Of a stretch of DNA of 64,000 nucleotides, positions 18,334-26,615 are shown piece after piece. The stretch is from Antarcticimicrobium luteum. Lineage in GTDB: Bacteria > Pseudomonadota > Alphaproteobacteria > Rhodobacterales > Rhodobacteraceae. Below the pieces are notes generated by a model. The model was not told the origin of the DNA and did no database searches. It saw only the letters and a list, made by a program, of their open reading frames with translations. Numbering within the stretch: the first letter of the stretch is position 1; each line of letters opens with the position of its first letter. The position numbers and the translations under genes are program-made. The DNA lies in contig NZ_SMUV01000073.1 of the NCBI RefSeq assembly GCF_004358185.1, forward strand, positions 186,001-250,000, given 5' to 3'.

Positions 18334-19983
18334 TTACATATTGGGATAGTTCGGCCCGTCGCCGCCCTGCGGCGTCACCCAGTTGATGTTCTGGCTGGGA
18401 TCCTTGATGTCGCAGGTCTTGCAGTGCACGCAGTTCTGGAAATTGATGACAAAGCGCGGCTCCTTGCCGTCTTCCTCGACCACCTCGTAGACCCCCGCCG
18501 GGCAGTAGCGCTGCGCCGGTTCGGCGTATTTCGGCAGGTTCACCTTCAGCGGGATCGACGGATCCTTGAGCAGCAGGTGACAGGGCTGCTCTTCCTCGTG
18601 GTTGGTGAAGGAGAACGACACGTTGGTCAGCCGGTCAAAGCTCAGCTTGCCATCGGGTTTCGGATAGTCGATCGGCTTGAACTTCGCCGCCTCGCCGGTA
18701 GCCGCCGCATCCGATTTGCCATGGCGCAAGGTGCCGAACAGCGAAAAGCCCAGCGTGTTGGTCCACATGTCCAGCCCACCCAGCGCCAGCGAGGGCATCA
18801 GCCCCCATTTCGACCACATCGGCTTGACGTTGCGAACCTTTTTCAGATCCTTGCCGATCGCGCCGCTGCGCACTTCGGTCTCATACGCGCCCAACTCGTC
18901 GCCCGAGCGGTCAGAGCGGATCGCCGCATGGGCGGCCTCGGCCGCCGCCTTGCCCGACAACATGGCATTGTGGTTGCCCTTGATGCGCGGCACGTTGACC
19001 ATGCCCACCGAACAGCCCAGCAGCGCCACGCCCGGCGCCACCATCTTGGGCATCGACTGCCAGCCGCCTTCGGAGATGGCGCGGGCGCCATAAGAGACGC
19101 GCTTGCCGCCCTCCAGCAGCTCGGCCACCATCGGATGATGCTTGAAGCGCTGGAACTCCATATAGGGGAACAGATGCGGGTTCTCATAGTTCAGGTGGAC
19201 CACGAAACCCACGTAAACCTGATTGTTCTCAAGGTGATAGATGAACGACCCGCCACCGGCGTTGGCGCCCAGCGGCCAGCCCATCGTATGGGTGACGGTG
19301 CCCTCGCGGTGCTTGGCCGGGTCGACCTCCCAGATTTCCTTCATGCCGAGGCCGAATTTCTGCGGACAGTGGCCCTTGGACAGATCGTATTTTGCGATCA
19401 CCTCCTTGGCGAGCGACCCACGCACCCCCTCGGAGAGGAACACGTACTTGCCGTGCAACTCCATCCCCGGCTCGTAGGACGGGCCGGGGGTGCCGTCGGG
19501 ATTCTTGCCGAACTCGCCCGCGACCACGCCCTTGACCTCGCCGTTATCGCCATAGACCAGTTCGGAACAGGACATGCCGGGGAAGATTTCCACCCCCATC
19601 CCCTCGGCCTGTTCGGCCATCCAGCGGCAGACATTGCCCATCGAGACGATGTAGTTGCCGTGGTTGTTCATCAGCGGCGGCATCGGCCAGTTGGGCACGC
19701 GGATCCCGCCCGCCTCGCCCAGCATGAAGAAATTGTCCTCTTTGACCGGCACGTTCAGCGGCGCGCCCTTCTCCTTCCAGTCGGGGATCAGCGCATCCAG
19801 CCCGCAAGGATCCAGCACCGCGCCCGACAGGATATGCGCGCCGACTTCCGACCCCTTTTCCAGCACGACCACGTTCAGATCGGCGTCGAGCTGCTTCAGA
19901 CGGATCGCCGCCGACAGGCCCGCAGGGCCCGCACCGACGATCACCACGTCATATTCCATCGCTTCGCGTTCTATGTCGGCCAT
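18334..19983 (-). CDS. electron transfer flavoprotein-ubiquinone oxidoreductase
   Basis: A 549-residue membrane-associated FAD/[4Fe-4S] enzyme passing electrons from ETF (fatty acid and amino acid oxidation) to ubiquinone. FAD-binding VVIVGAGPAGLSAAIRL lies at the N-terminus; the ferredoxin-like cluster ligands C-x-x-C-x-x-C plus an earlier Cys are visible as YCPAGVYEV and FQNCVHCKTCDIKDP near the C-terminus. The start is the ATG at 19983; a TTG just upstream is less likely. Monocistronic, followed by a strong hairpin. Confidence 0.96.
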   Translation of the reverse strand: MADIEREAMEYDVVIVGAGPAGLSAAIRLKQLDADLNVVVLEKGSEVGAHILSGAVLDPCGLDALIPDWKEKGAPLNVPVKEDNFFMLGEAGGIRVPNWPMPPLMNNHGNYIVSMGNVCRWMAEQAEGMGVEIFPGMSCSELVYGDNGEVKGVVAGEFGKNPDGTPGPSYEPGMELHGKYVFLSEGVRGSLAKEVIAKYDLSKGHCPQKFGLGMKEIWEVDPAKHREGTVTHTMGWPLGANAGGGSFIYHLENNQVYVGFVVHLNYENPHLFPYMEFQRFKHHPMVAELLEGGKRVSYGARAISEGGWQSMPKMVAPGVALLGCSVGMVNVPRIKGNHNAMLSGKAAAEAAHAAIRSDRSGDELGAYETEVRSGAIGKDLKKVRNVKPMWSKWGLMPSLALGGLDMWTNTLGFSLFGTLRHGKSDAAATGEAAKFKPIDYPKPDGKLSFDRLTNVSFSFTNHEEEQPCHLLLKDPSIPLKVNLPKYAEPAQRYCPAGVYEVVEEDGKEPRFVINFQNCVHCKTCDIKDPSQNINWVTPQGGDGPNYPNM

Positions 19984-20121
19984 CAAGCGGCTCCCTGGCT
20001 AAATCCGTCGTCAAGCCCGCGCTCGGGGCAATTTTCTTTCGCGGCTGAATACCCTTTGTCGCAGGCCGAGGTCAATCGAAACACCGCGTAATTTCGCTGC
20101 GGCGCAGAAAGCGCGGCCGGT

Positions 20122-20577
20122 TCAGGTTTCCGGTTTGTCCCCCATGAGATAGCGAGGTCCGCTGCCCTTGTCGCCTGCCCTGTCGTCTGGATTGTAGAGC
20201 GCGCATTTGGGCAGCGAGAGGCAGCCACAGCCGATACAGCCGTCAAGGTTGTCGCGCAGCCGTTGCAGGGTTTCGATTCGCTGATCCAGCCGGACGCGGA
20301 ACCGCGCGGCGATGCGCGACCAGTCTTGTGGCGTCGGCGTGCGCCCGCCGGGCAGCTCGTCCAGCAGGCTGCGGATCTCGGGCAGGGTAAAGCCGAACTG
20401 CTGGGCGATGCGCACAAAGCTCAGCCGCCGGATGTCGGCGCGCGGAAACCGCCGCTGGCCGCCCGCGTTGCGCCAGGGCGCGATCAGCCCCTGCTCCTCG
20501 TAATAGCGGATCGCCGAGACCGCCATCCCGGTGCGATCCGCCAATGCGCCGATGGAAAGCCCTGCCTTTTGTGCCAT
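20122..20577 (-). CDS. soxR: redox-sensing transcriptional activator SoxR
   Basis: A 151-residue MerR-family regulator with winged-helix DNA-binding domain (LSIGALADRTGMAVSAIRYYEEQGL), dimerisation helix and a C-terminal [2Fe-2S] site with C114-x2-C117-x-C119-x5-C125, the exact SoxR spacing. In non-enteric bacteria SoxR usually answers redox-cycling compounds and controls a few detoxification genes directly. It is divergent from a VOC protein gene with a SoxR-type promoter between them. The start at 20577 matches the family N-terminus. Confidence 0.95.
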   Translation of the reverse strand: MAQKAGLSIGALADRTGMAVSAIRYYEEQGLIAPWRNAGGQRRFPRADIRRLSFVRIAQQFGFTLPEIRSLLDELPGGRTPTPQDWSRIAARFRVRLDQRIETLQRLRDNLDGCIGCGCLSLPKCALYNPDDRAGDKGSGPRYLMGDKPET

Positions 20578-20594
20578 GCCGCCTCCGAAATACC

Positions 20595-20625
20595 TTGACC
20601 TCAAGTTAGGTTGAGAAACTACACC
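20595..20625 (+). promoter_or_regulatory. SoxR-controlled promoter with 19-bp spacer
   Basis: TTGACC (20595-20600) and TACACC (20620-20625) are 19 bp apart, the over-long spacing typical of MerR/SoxR promoters. The spacer holds the dyad CTCAAgttaggTTGAG (20600-20615), which agrees with the E. coli soxbox core CCTCAAGTTAACTTGAGG in all but a few positions. It points toward the VOC gene. Confidence 0.8.
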
Positions 20626-20663
20626 GAGTCGGGTCAAGGCAAAAAACGAAAGGTACCCGCCCG

Positions 20664-21047
20664 ATGACCGCGAAACTGGAACATACCAACCTCACCGTCT
20701 CCGACCCCGATGCCACTGCCGCCTGGATGGGCGATGTCTTCGGCTGGAAAATCCGCTGGTCGGGACCGGCGATCGACGAAGGCTATTCCGTGCATGTGGG
20801 CGGCCCGGGCGATTACCTCGCGCTCTACCGCCCCAGGTCCGCGCCGCATGCGGGCGAAAGCAGCTATGGCCTCATTGGCGGGCTGAACCATCTGGGCGTC
20901 ATCGTCGACGATCTCGACGCGGCAGAGGCAAGGGTCAAGGCCGCCGGGTTCACCCCGCACAATTACGCCGATTACAAGCCGGGCCGCCGGTTCTATTTCC
21001 GCGATGCCGACGGAATCGAGTTTGAGCTGGTGCAATACGATGATTGA
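20664..21047 (+). CDS. VOC-family (glyoxalase/bleomycin resistance fold) protein
   Basis: A 127-residue single-domain vicinal-oxygen-chelate protein: two beta-alpha-beta-beta-beta modules, with possible metal ligands in LEHTNLTVSDP (His6), the central NHLGVIVDD and the C-terminal IEFELVQY (Glu). Members include lactoylglutathione lyases, antibiotic-binding proteins and dioxygenases; the substrate is unknown. A SoxR-type promoter directly upstream suggests it protects against redox-active compounds, perhaps by binding them. From 21048 to 21285 the DNA holds no convincing gene. Confidence 0.85.
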   Translation: MTAKLEHTNLTVSDPDATAAWMGDVFGWKIRWSGPAIDEGYSVHVGGPGDYLALYRPRSAPHAGESSYGLIGGLNHLGVIVDDLDAAEARVKAAGFTPHNYADYKPGRRFYFRDADGIEFELVQYDD

Positions 21048-21285
21048 CCTTCTGCTTCTGTCGGCCGCGCCCTCGGCCTGGCAGCCGGCGCGCAGGCCCC
21101 TGCCCCGGCCCCCCGCAACCGAAACCGAAGACCGTGCCGGGGCCTGAGTCCCCGACCGGGTTTCGCCCGGCCGCGCGCACAGCCCCTTGCATTCCGCCCC
21201 GCGTTTGGGTCAGGTAATCGTCAACCCAATCCGTCGCCCCGGCGCATCGCGCGGCGGGGCGCTCAAATTTGCGTGGATGGATACG

Positions 21286-21756
21286 ATGGAAAAAATCCCG
21301 ATGACGCCGGCCGGCCACGGCGCGCTGGAGGCGGAACTGAAGCATCTTAAATCGGTCGAACGCCCGGCGATCATCAGGGCGATCGCCGAAGCCCGCGAGC
21401 ATGGCGACCTGTCGGAGAACGCCGAATACCATTCGGCCCGCGAAAAGCAGTCCTTTATCGAGGGCCGCATCAAGGAACTGGAGGGCGTCCTGTCGCTCGC
21501 CGAGGTGATCGACCCTGCGAAACTCTCCGGTCCGATCAAGTTCGGCGCCACCGTGACGCTGGTGGACGAGGACACCGACCTGGAAAAGACCTGGAAAATC
21601 GTGGGCGAGCACGAGGCCAATATCGAGGCCGGGCTGCTCAACATCAAATCGCCCATCGCCCGCGCCCTGATCGGCAAGGAAGAGGGTGACAGCGTCGAAG
21701 TCCGCACGCCGGGCGGCGAGCGGTCCTACGAGGTTCTGAAGATCGTCTACGCCTGA
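21286..21756 (+). CDS. greA: transcription elongation factor GreA
   Basis: Rescues backtracked RNA polymerase by stimulating transcript cleavage. The N-terminal coiled-coil carries the acidic tip motif ([16 protein letters not shown]), and the C-terminal FKBP-like domain has the conserved [13 protein letters not shown] motif. From the ATG at 21286 the protein is 156 aa, the usual size; an ATG three codons upstream is also possible. It precedes a membrane protein gene by 13 bp on the same strand. Confidence 0.96.
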   Translation: MEKIPMTPAGHGALEAELKHLKSVERPAIIRAIAEAREHGDLSENAEYHSAREKQSFIEGRIKELEGVLSLAEVIDPAKLSGPIKFGATVTLVDEDTDLEKTWKIVGEHEANIEAGLLNIKSPIARALIGKEEGDSVEVRTPGGERSYEVLKIVYA

Positions 21757-21769
21757 CGGAGCGCCCAGC

Positions 21770-22801
21770 ATGGCCGGCCCCAGATCCGATACCGAGAAGG
21801 CCCAGAGCACACCGCTGGGCATGTACGACCGGCCCGGCCGGCCGCAGGTCACCGGCATCGAGTTGACGGCCGTCGCGCTCAGCGTGCTGTGGCTGGTGGG
21901 GGCGGTGGTGTTTCTCTTCGCGCTGCCGGCCGGCGAAGCCGGGATCGACGGGCTGCGCTTTGTCATCACCCTGATGGCGATCTTCCTGCCGGTGGCGATG
22001 ATCTGGGTCGCCGCCACCGTCGCCCGTGCCGCCCGGGTGATGCGCGACGAGAGCCGCCGGTTGCAGACCGCCATCGACGCCATCCGCCAGGCCCAGATCG
22101 CGCAGCAGCAAAGGGGCGCGGTACAACAGGATTCCTCGGTGAAAAAGAAGCTCGAGGAGATCGCCGAGATCGCCAAGAAAACGGAAACCGCGCTGGCGAT
22201 GTTCCAGTCGAGCCGGGCGGCGGCGGCGACGCGGCCGGTGGTGCCGATGGCGGCGCCCAGCCGGGACGAGGCCCCGGGCGCGGACCAGGGCGCGCTGGAA
22301 CTGGGCACCCCGGCCGAGGCGCTGAGCCCGCCGTTGCCGAATGCGGATTTCATCCGCGCGCTGCATTTCCCCGAAACCGCCGAGGACGAGGAAGGCTTTG
22401 CCGCCCTGCGCCGCGCGCTCAAGGACCGCAAATCGGCCCAGCTCATCCAGGCAGCACAGGATGTGCTGACGTTGCTCAGCCAGGATGGCATCTATATGGA
22501 CGACCTGTCCCCCGACCGGGCAAGGCCCGAGGTCTGGCGCCAGTTCGCCCAGGGCACCCGCGGCCGCGCGGTGGCCGCGCTGGGCGGGGTGCGCGACCGC
22601 TCTTCGCTGGCGCTGAGCGCGGCGCGTATGAAACAGGACCCGATCTTTCGCGACGCCGCCCACCATTTCCTGCGCCGGTTCGATCAGTCCTTCGCCGCCT
22701 TCGCGCAAGAGGCCAGCGACGAAGAGATCAACGCGCTGGCCGAGACACGGACGGCACGGGCCTTCATGCTGCTGGGGCGGGTCGCGGGCACCTTCGACTA
22801 A
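21770..22801 (+). CDS. Conserved membrane protein with coiled coil
   Basis: A 343-residue protein: cytosolic N-terminal tail, two transmembrane helices (about residues 33-52 and 63-85), a charged coiled-coil (about 90-150, KKKLEEIAEIAKKTETAL) and a globular C-terminal part with a cluster of Arg/Asp. Not recognised as a named family, though proteins of this layout are found in Rhodobacterales. It begins 13 bp after greA and may be co-transcribed. Function unknown. Confidence 0.75.
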   Translation: MAGPRSDTEKAQSTPLGMYDRPGRPQVTGIELTAVALSVLWLVGAVVFLFALPAGEAGIDGLRFVITLMAIFLPVAMIWVAATVARAARVMRDESRRLQTAIDAIRQAQIAQQQRGAVQQDSSVKKKLEEIAEIAKKTETALAMFQSSRAAAATRPVVPMAAPSRDEAPGADQGALELGTPAEALSPPLPNADFIRALHFPETAEDEEGFAALRRALKDRKSAQLIQAAQDVLTLLSQDGIYMDDLSPDRARPEVWRQFAQGTRGRAVAALGGVRDRSSLALSAARMKQDPIFRDAAHHFLRRFDQSFAAFAQEASDEEINALAETRTARAFMLLGRVAGTFD

Positions 22802-22915
22802 GGCGCGCGCCCACCCGGCTTTCGGGCAATCTTACTTCGTATTGGAAACGCGGCCCGCAGCCGGTCACCGGCCGTCGGACAGGCGGTGTCAGGCTCGGGC
22901 GGGCGCATCCGCGCT

Positions 22916-24238
22916 TCAGGCTCTGACGTAGTGCATGTTCTGGTACTGCGCCCGCAGCGCGGCGGTGTCGGTGGCCAGCGCGCCGGGATCGTTGCTGCGC
23001 AGCGCCCTGGCGATCAGCGCGGCAAGCTCCGGCGCGTCCTCGGGGGTCACACCGCGGCGCACCAGTTCGGGCGTGCCGATCCGCAGCCCGTTCATATCGC
23101 CCTCAACCGGGACGATCGGCAGCCCGATGCCGCAGGCCAGAAACCCGGCCCGGCGCAGGGTTTTCGACGCCGCCTGCCCACCGCCGAACGCCGCCGCCTC
23201 CACCGCGAACTGATGCGACTGGGTCGCCCCGCCGGCGCCGTGAAACACCGGCAGCCCCTCGGCCTCCAGCGCGCCGGCCAGCGCCTGGGCCAGATCGACC
23301 ATCGCCTGGGCATAGGCCGGCCCGTATTCGACCCAGTCCAGCAGCGACAGCGCCAGCGCGGCCGATTTCGCCGCATCGAAATTCGCCGTCATGCCCGGAA
23401 AGGCGATGACGTCCAGCCGCTGGGCGATCTCGGCGTCATTGGTGACGATCAGCCCGCCCGCCGGCCCGCCGAGGCTCTTGTAGGTGCTCATCGTCATCAG
23501 ATGCGCGCCCTCGTCCAGCGGATTGGCCCAGATCCCGCCGGCGATAATGCCGCACTGATGGGCGGCATCGAACAGCACATGCGCGCCCACCTCGTCGGCG
23601 ATCTCGCGCACCTTGCTCACCGGGTGGGGATAGAGGTTCAGGCTGCCGCCGATGGTGATCACCTTTGGCTGCACCTTTCGCGCCAGATCGCGCAGCGCCC
23701 CAAGATCAACGGTGTAGCCGTCGGCATTGACCGGGGCCGGATGGGTCTCCAGCCCGTAAAGCCCGGCACAGCCATCGTGGTGATGGGTCACATGGCCGCC
23801 GATCGAAGGGGGCGGCGCGATGATCGCATCGCCCGGTTTCGCCAGCGCCATGAAGCCATAGAGATTGGCCAGCGCGCCAGAGCCGACGCGGATCTCGGCG
23901 TAGCGGGCGTTGAACACCCGCGCCGACAGTTCGGCGGCGATCACCTCGATCTCCTCGATCGCCTCCAGCCCCATCTCGTACTTGTCGCCCGGATACCCAA
24001 GCGAGGGGCGGCTGCCCAGCCCCGCGGCCAGCGCCGCCTCGGCCCGCGGGTTCATCACATTGGTGGCCGGATTCAGGTTGAAGCAATCCTCGTCGTGGAT
24101 TCGCCGGTTGTCGTCGATCAGCGCCTCGATCCGCTCTGTGATCTGGCCTGGGGAATCACCCTCCAGGCTGGCGGCGATGTGCTGCACATAGTCTTCGCAA
24201 AACGCCGGCACCCAGGGCCGGCGGACAAGATGGGTCAT
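22916..24238 (-). CDS. Divergent serine hydroxymethyltransferase-like PLP enzyme
   Basis: A 440-residue fold-type I PLP enzyme. SHMT-like traits: DAAH (H227), Lys254 in STYKSLGGPAGG as the PLP lysine, GYPGDKY, and the NGLRIGTPELVRRG motif with the carboxylate-binding Arg. It departs from true GlyA: the IASENY segment that carries the folate-reaction Glu reads FNLNPATN, the residues after GYPG differ, and the TTTTHK lysine motif reads TMSTYK. It is therefore unlikely to be the housekeeping SHMT; 2-methylserine hydroxymethyltransferase or aldolase activity is possible. Encoded downstream of fnrL on the same strand. Confidence 0.75.
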   Translation of the reverse strand: MTHLVRRPWVPAFCEDYVQHIAASLEGDSPGQITERIEALIDDNRRIHDEDCFNLNPATNVMNPRAEAALAAGLGSRPSLGYPGDKYEMGLEAIEEIEVIAAELSARVFNARYAEIRVGSGALANLYGFMALAKPGDAIIAPPPSIGGHVTHHHDGCAGLYGLETHPAPVNADGYTVDLGALRDLARKVQPKVITIGGSLNLYPHPVSKVREIADEVGAHVLFDAAHQCGIIAGGIWANPLDEGAHLMTMSTYKSLGGPAGGLIVTNDAEIAQRLDVIAFPGMTANFDAAKSAALALSLLDWVEYGPAYAQAMVDLAQALAGALEAEGLPVFHGAGGATQSHQFAVEAAAFGGGQAASKTLRRAGFLACGIGLPIVPVEGDMNGLRIGTPELVRRGVTPEDAPELAALIARALRSNDPGALATDTAALRAQYQNMHYVRA

Positions 24239-24374
24239 GGCGGTCACTCTGCTGATTGTTCAGCCCCATCCAAACCCGGTTGTCCCCGGTCTGCAATTCA
24301 GAATTGCGGAAGGCCAAGGCCGAAGCCGGCGCAAGCGGGGCGCGATGACCGCAGGAAAATGGACCCGGGCGGAG

Positions 24375-25118
24375 CTAGCCCAGCATGCCCCCGTCGGTAT
24401 CGTCGCCGGCCTCTTCCATCAGCCGGCCCATGTCCGGGATGGTTACGTGCCGTTTGCCTTCGAGCTGGATCACCCCGTCCTTCTTCAGCGCCGACATCTG
24501 GCGGCTGACGGTCTCCAGCGTGAGGCCCAGGTAATCGGCCATCGCCTCGCGCGTCAGCGGCAGATCGAACACCAGCGTCCCCACCGGCCCGCCCGAACTG
24601 AGCGAGGCGTCGCGCCGGGCGATGATCGACAACAGGCTGGCGATCTTTTCGCGGGCCGTCTTGCGGCCCAGCACCAGCATCCATTCGCGCGCCGCGTCCA
24701 GCTCGTCCAGCGTCATCTCGAGCAGGCGGTGGGCGATGTGCGGGGTGCGCGCCATCATCTCTTCAAAGGGTTTCTTGCGGAAACAGCACATCACCACATC
24801 GGTGGTGGCCGTCACGTCATAGGGCGATCCCTCGCGCCCCGGACGGCCGACGAAATCGCTGGGCAGCAGCAGCCCCACCATCTGGGTGCGCCCGTCCTCC
24901 ATCGTCTGCGTCAGCGAGGCGATGCCCGAAACAACCGACCCCACGAAGCCCATCTTGTCGCCCGACCAGATGATGGACTGACCAGCCTCGAAGTTGCGGT
25001 AATACTTGATGCTTTCCAGCTCATTGAGTTCAGGCTTCTCGCAATGCGCGCAAACCGCCCGGTGGCGGATCGGGCAGTCCGAACAATTTCCAGCGGCGTT
25101 CTGAGTTTGCACGGACAT
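24375..25118 (-). CDS. fnrL: FNR-type anaerobic regulator FnrL
   Basis: A 247-residue Crp/Fnr-family oxygen sensor. N-terminal cysteines C12-x2-C15-x7-C23-x2-C26 plus central C111/C112 give the [4Fe-4S] ligands in the FnrL arrangement. The HTH recognition helix LTLETVSRQMSALK has the E--SR residues that read TTGAT half sites. In Rhodobacter, FnrL activates haem, respiratory and photosynthetic genes under low oxygen. Divergent from hemN with a near-perfect FNR box between them, only 16 bp from its own ATG, which suggests autorepression. Confidence 0.95.
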   Translation of the reverse strand: MSVQTQNAAGNCSDCPIRHRAVCAHCEKPELNELESIKYYRNFEAGQSIIWSGDKMGFVGSVVSGIASLTQTMEDGRTQMVGLLLPSDFVGRPGREGSPYDVTATTDVVMCCFRKKPFEEMMARTPHIAHRLLEMTLDELDAAREWMLVLGRKTAREKIASLLSIIARRDASLSSGGPVGTLVFDLPLTREAMADYLGLTLETVSRQMSALKKDGVIQLEGKRHVTIPDMGRLMEEAGDDTDGGMLG

Positions 25119-25133
25119 AAGAAGAAACCTCAG

Positions 25134-25147
25134 TTGATCTGGGTCAA
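25134..25147. promoter_or_regulatory. FNR box between fnrL and hemN
   Basis: TTGAT-CTGG-GTCAA matches the FNR consensus TTGAT-N4-ATCAA except for one base. TAACTT at 25171-25176 lies at the distance expected for a class II FNR promoter -10 element, placing the hemN transcript start at or next to its ATG. Confidence 0.8.
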
Positions 25148-25182
25148 AGAAAAATACTGTTCGCTCCTCTTAACTTAATCAT

Positions 25183-26538
25183 ATGTCTGTAAAACCTCAA
25201 TTGGCCAAGCTGGGATTATTTGACGCGAAAGTCCCGCGTTATACCAGTTATCCAACCGCCCCGCATTTCGGCCCGGACGTCACGTCCGGGCAGTTTTCCG
25301 ACTGGATCTCGGCCATCCCGGCAGGGGGGGCGATCTCCCTCTACGTGCATGTGCCGTTCTGCCGCAGGCTGTGCTGGTTTTGCGCCTGCCGCACACAGGG
25401 AACCCAGTCGGACGCCCCCGTCGCCGCCTATCTTGAAACCCTGAAGGCCGAGCTTGCCCTGCTGGGCCGGCACCTGCCCGAGGGGGTGACGCTGTCGCGG
25501 CTCCACTGGGGCGGCGGCACCCCGACCCTGCTGAACCCGGCGATGATGACGGATCTGGCCGAGGCGATCTTTGCCATCGCCCCGATGGGGCCGGAGGCCG
25601 AATTCTCGGTCGAAATCGACCCCAACGAAATCGACGCGGCGCGTCTCGATGCGCTGGCGGCGGCCGGCATGAACCGGGCCTCGATCGGCGTGCAGGATTT
25701 CGACGATCAGATCCAGCAGACCATCGGCCGCATCCAGAGCTATGACGTGACCCGCCAGGCGGTGGAGATGATTCGCGCCCATGGCATCGAAAGCCTGAAC
25801 GCCGACATCCTGTTCGGCCTGCCGCATCAGGACAAGACCCGGATGACTGAGAGCGTGCAGAAGTTGTTGTCGCTCAATCCCGATCGGGTGGCGCTCTATG
25901 GCTATGCGCATGTGCCCTGGATGGCCAAGCGGCAGCAGCTGATTCCCTCGGACGCGCTGCCCACGCCCGAGGCCCGGCTGGATCTGTTCGACACCGCCCG
26001 CCGGCTGTTCCTGTGGGACGGCTATGCCGAGATCGGCATCGACCATTTCGCCCGCCCCGAGGACGGGCTGACCCGGGCGCTGAAGGCCGGCACTCTGAGG
26101 CGCAATTTCCAGGGCTATACCGATGATCAGGCCGAGGTTCTGATCGGCGTCGGGGCCTCTTCGATCTCGCGGTTCCCGCAGGGCTACGCGCAGAACGCCC
26201 CGGCCACCTCGGCCCATACCGCGGCGATCCGCGACGGGCGCTTTTCCACCTCGCGCGGGCATGTGTTCCAGGGCGAAGACAGGATGCGCGGGCGCATGAT
26301 CGAGATGCTGATGTGCGAGTTCCGCATCGATGCCGAGGAGATCCGCACGCGATTCGGCCTGTCGGACGTGCGGTTGCAGGACATGTTCGCGGCCACCCTG
26401 CGCGCCTTTCCGGACATGCTCTCGCTCAGCGATGCGGGCCTTGCGATCAAGCCCGAGGCCCGGCCGCTGACCCGCATAATCGCGCGCAGCTTCGATGCCT
26501 ACGACCTGAGCAAGGCCGGCCACAGCTCGGCGATCTGA
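25183..26538 (+). CDS. hemN: oxygen-independent coproporphyrinogen III oxidase
   Basis: Radical SAM enzyme converting coproporphyrinogen III to protoporphyrinogen IX without oxygen. The cluster motif is C60-x3-C64-x2-C67-x-C69 (FCRRLCWFCACR), followed by the SAM-binding GGGTP motif. Length (451 aa) and the N-terminal PRYTSYPTAPHF are characteristic of true HemN rather than HemW. The ATG at 25183 has no Shine-Dalgarno and may be at the 5' end of a leaderless mRNA. Expected to be FnrL-activated. Confidence 0.95.
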   Translation: MSVKPQLAKLGLFDAKVPRYTSYPTAPHFGPDVTSGQFSDWISAIPAGGAISLYVHVPFCRRLCWFCACRTQGTQSDAPVAAYLETLKAELALLGRHLPEGVTLSRLHWGGGTPTLLNPAMMTDLAEAIFAIAPMGPEAEFSVEIDPNEIDAARLDALAAAGMNRASIGVQDFDDQIQQTIGRIQSYDVTRQAVEMIRAHGIESLNADILFGLPHQDKTRMTESVQKLLSLNPDRVALYGYAHVPWMAKRQQLIPSDALPTPEARLDLFDTARRLFLWDGYAEIGIDHFARPEDGLTRALKAGTLRRNFQGYTDDQAEVLIGVGASSISRFPQGYAQNAPATSAHTAAIRDGRFSTSRGHVFQGEDRMRGRMIEMLMCEFRIDAEEIRTRFGLSDVRLQDMFAATLRAFPDMLSLSDAGLAIKPEARPLTRIIARSFDAYDLSKAGHSSAI

Positions 26539-26615
26539 GGCGGGCAGGCTCTTCGCCCTTGCCCGGTCTCTCCTCCTGACAACGGGGTGAGGGGCGCGGA
26601 AGGGGCCCCCGCCGC

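Noticed and set aside
21040-21147. 35-codon ORF overlapping the VOC stop (ATGATTGA)
   Set aside because: The overlap is suggestive and the start is hydrophobic, but there is no lipobox, clear signal peptide or family resemblance. Not enough to call a gene.
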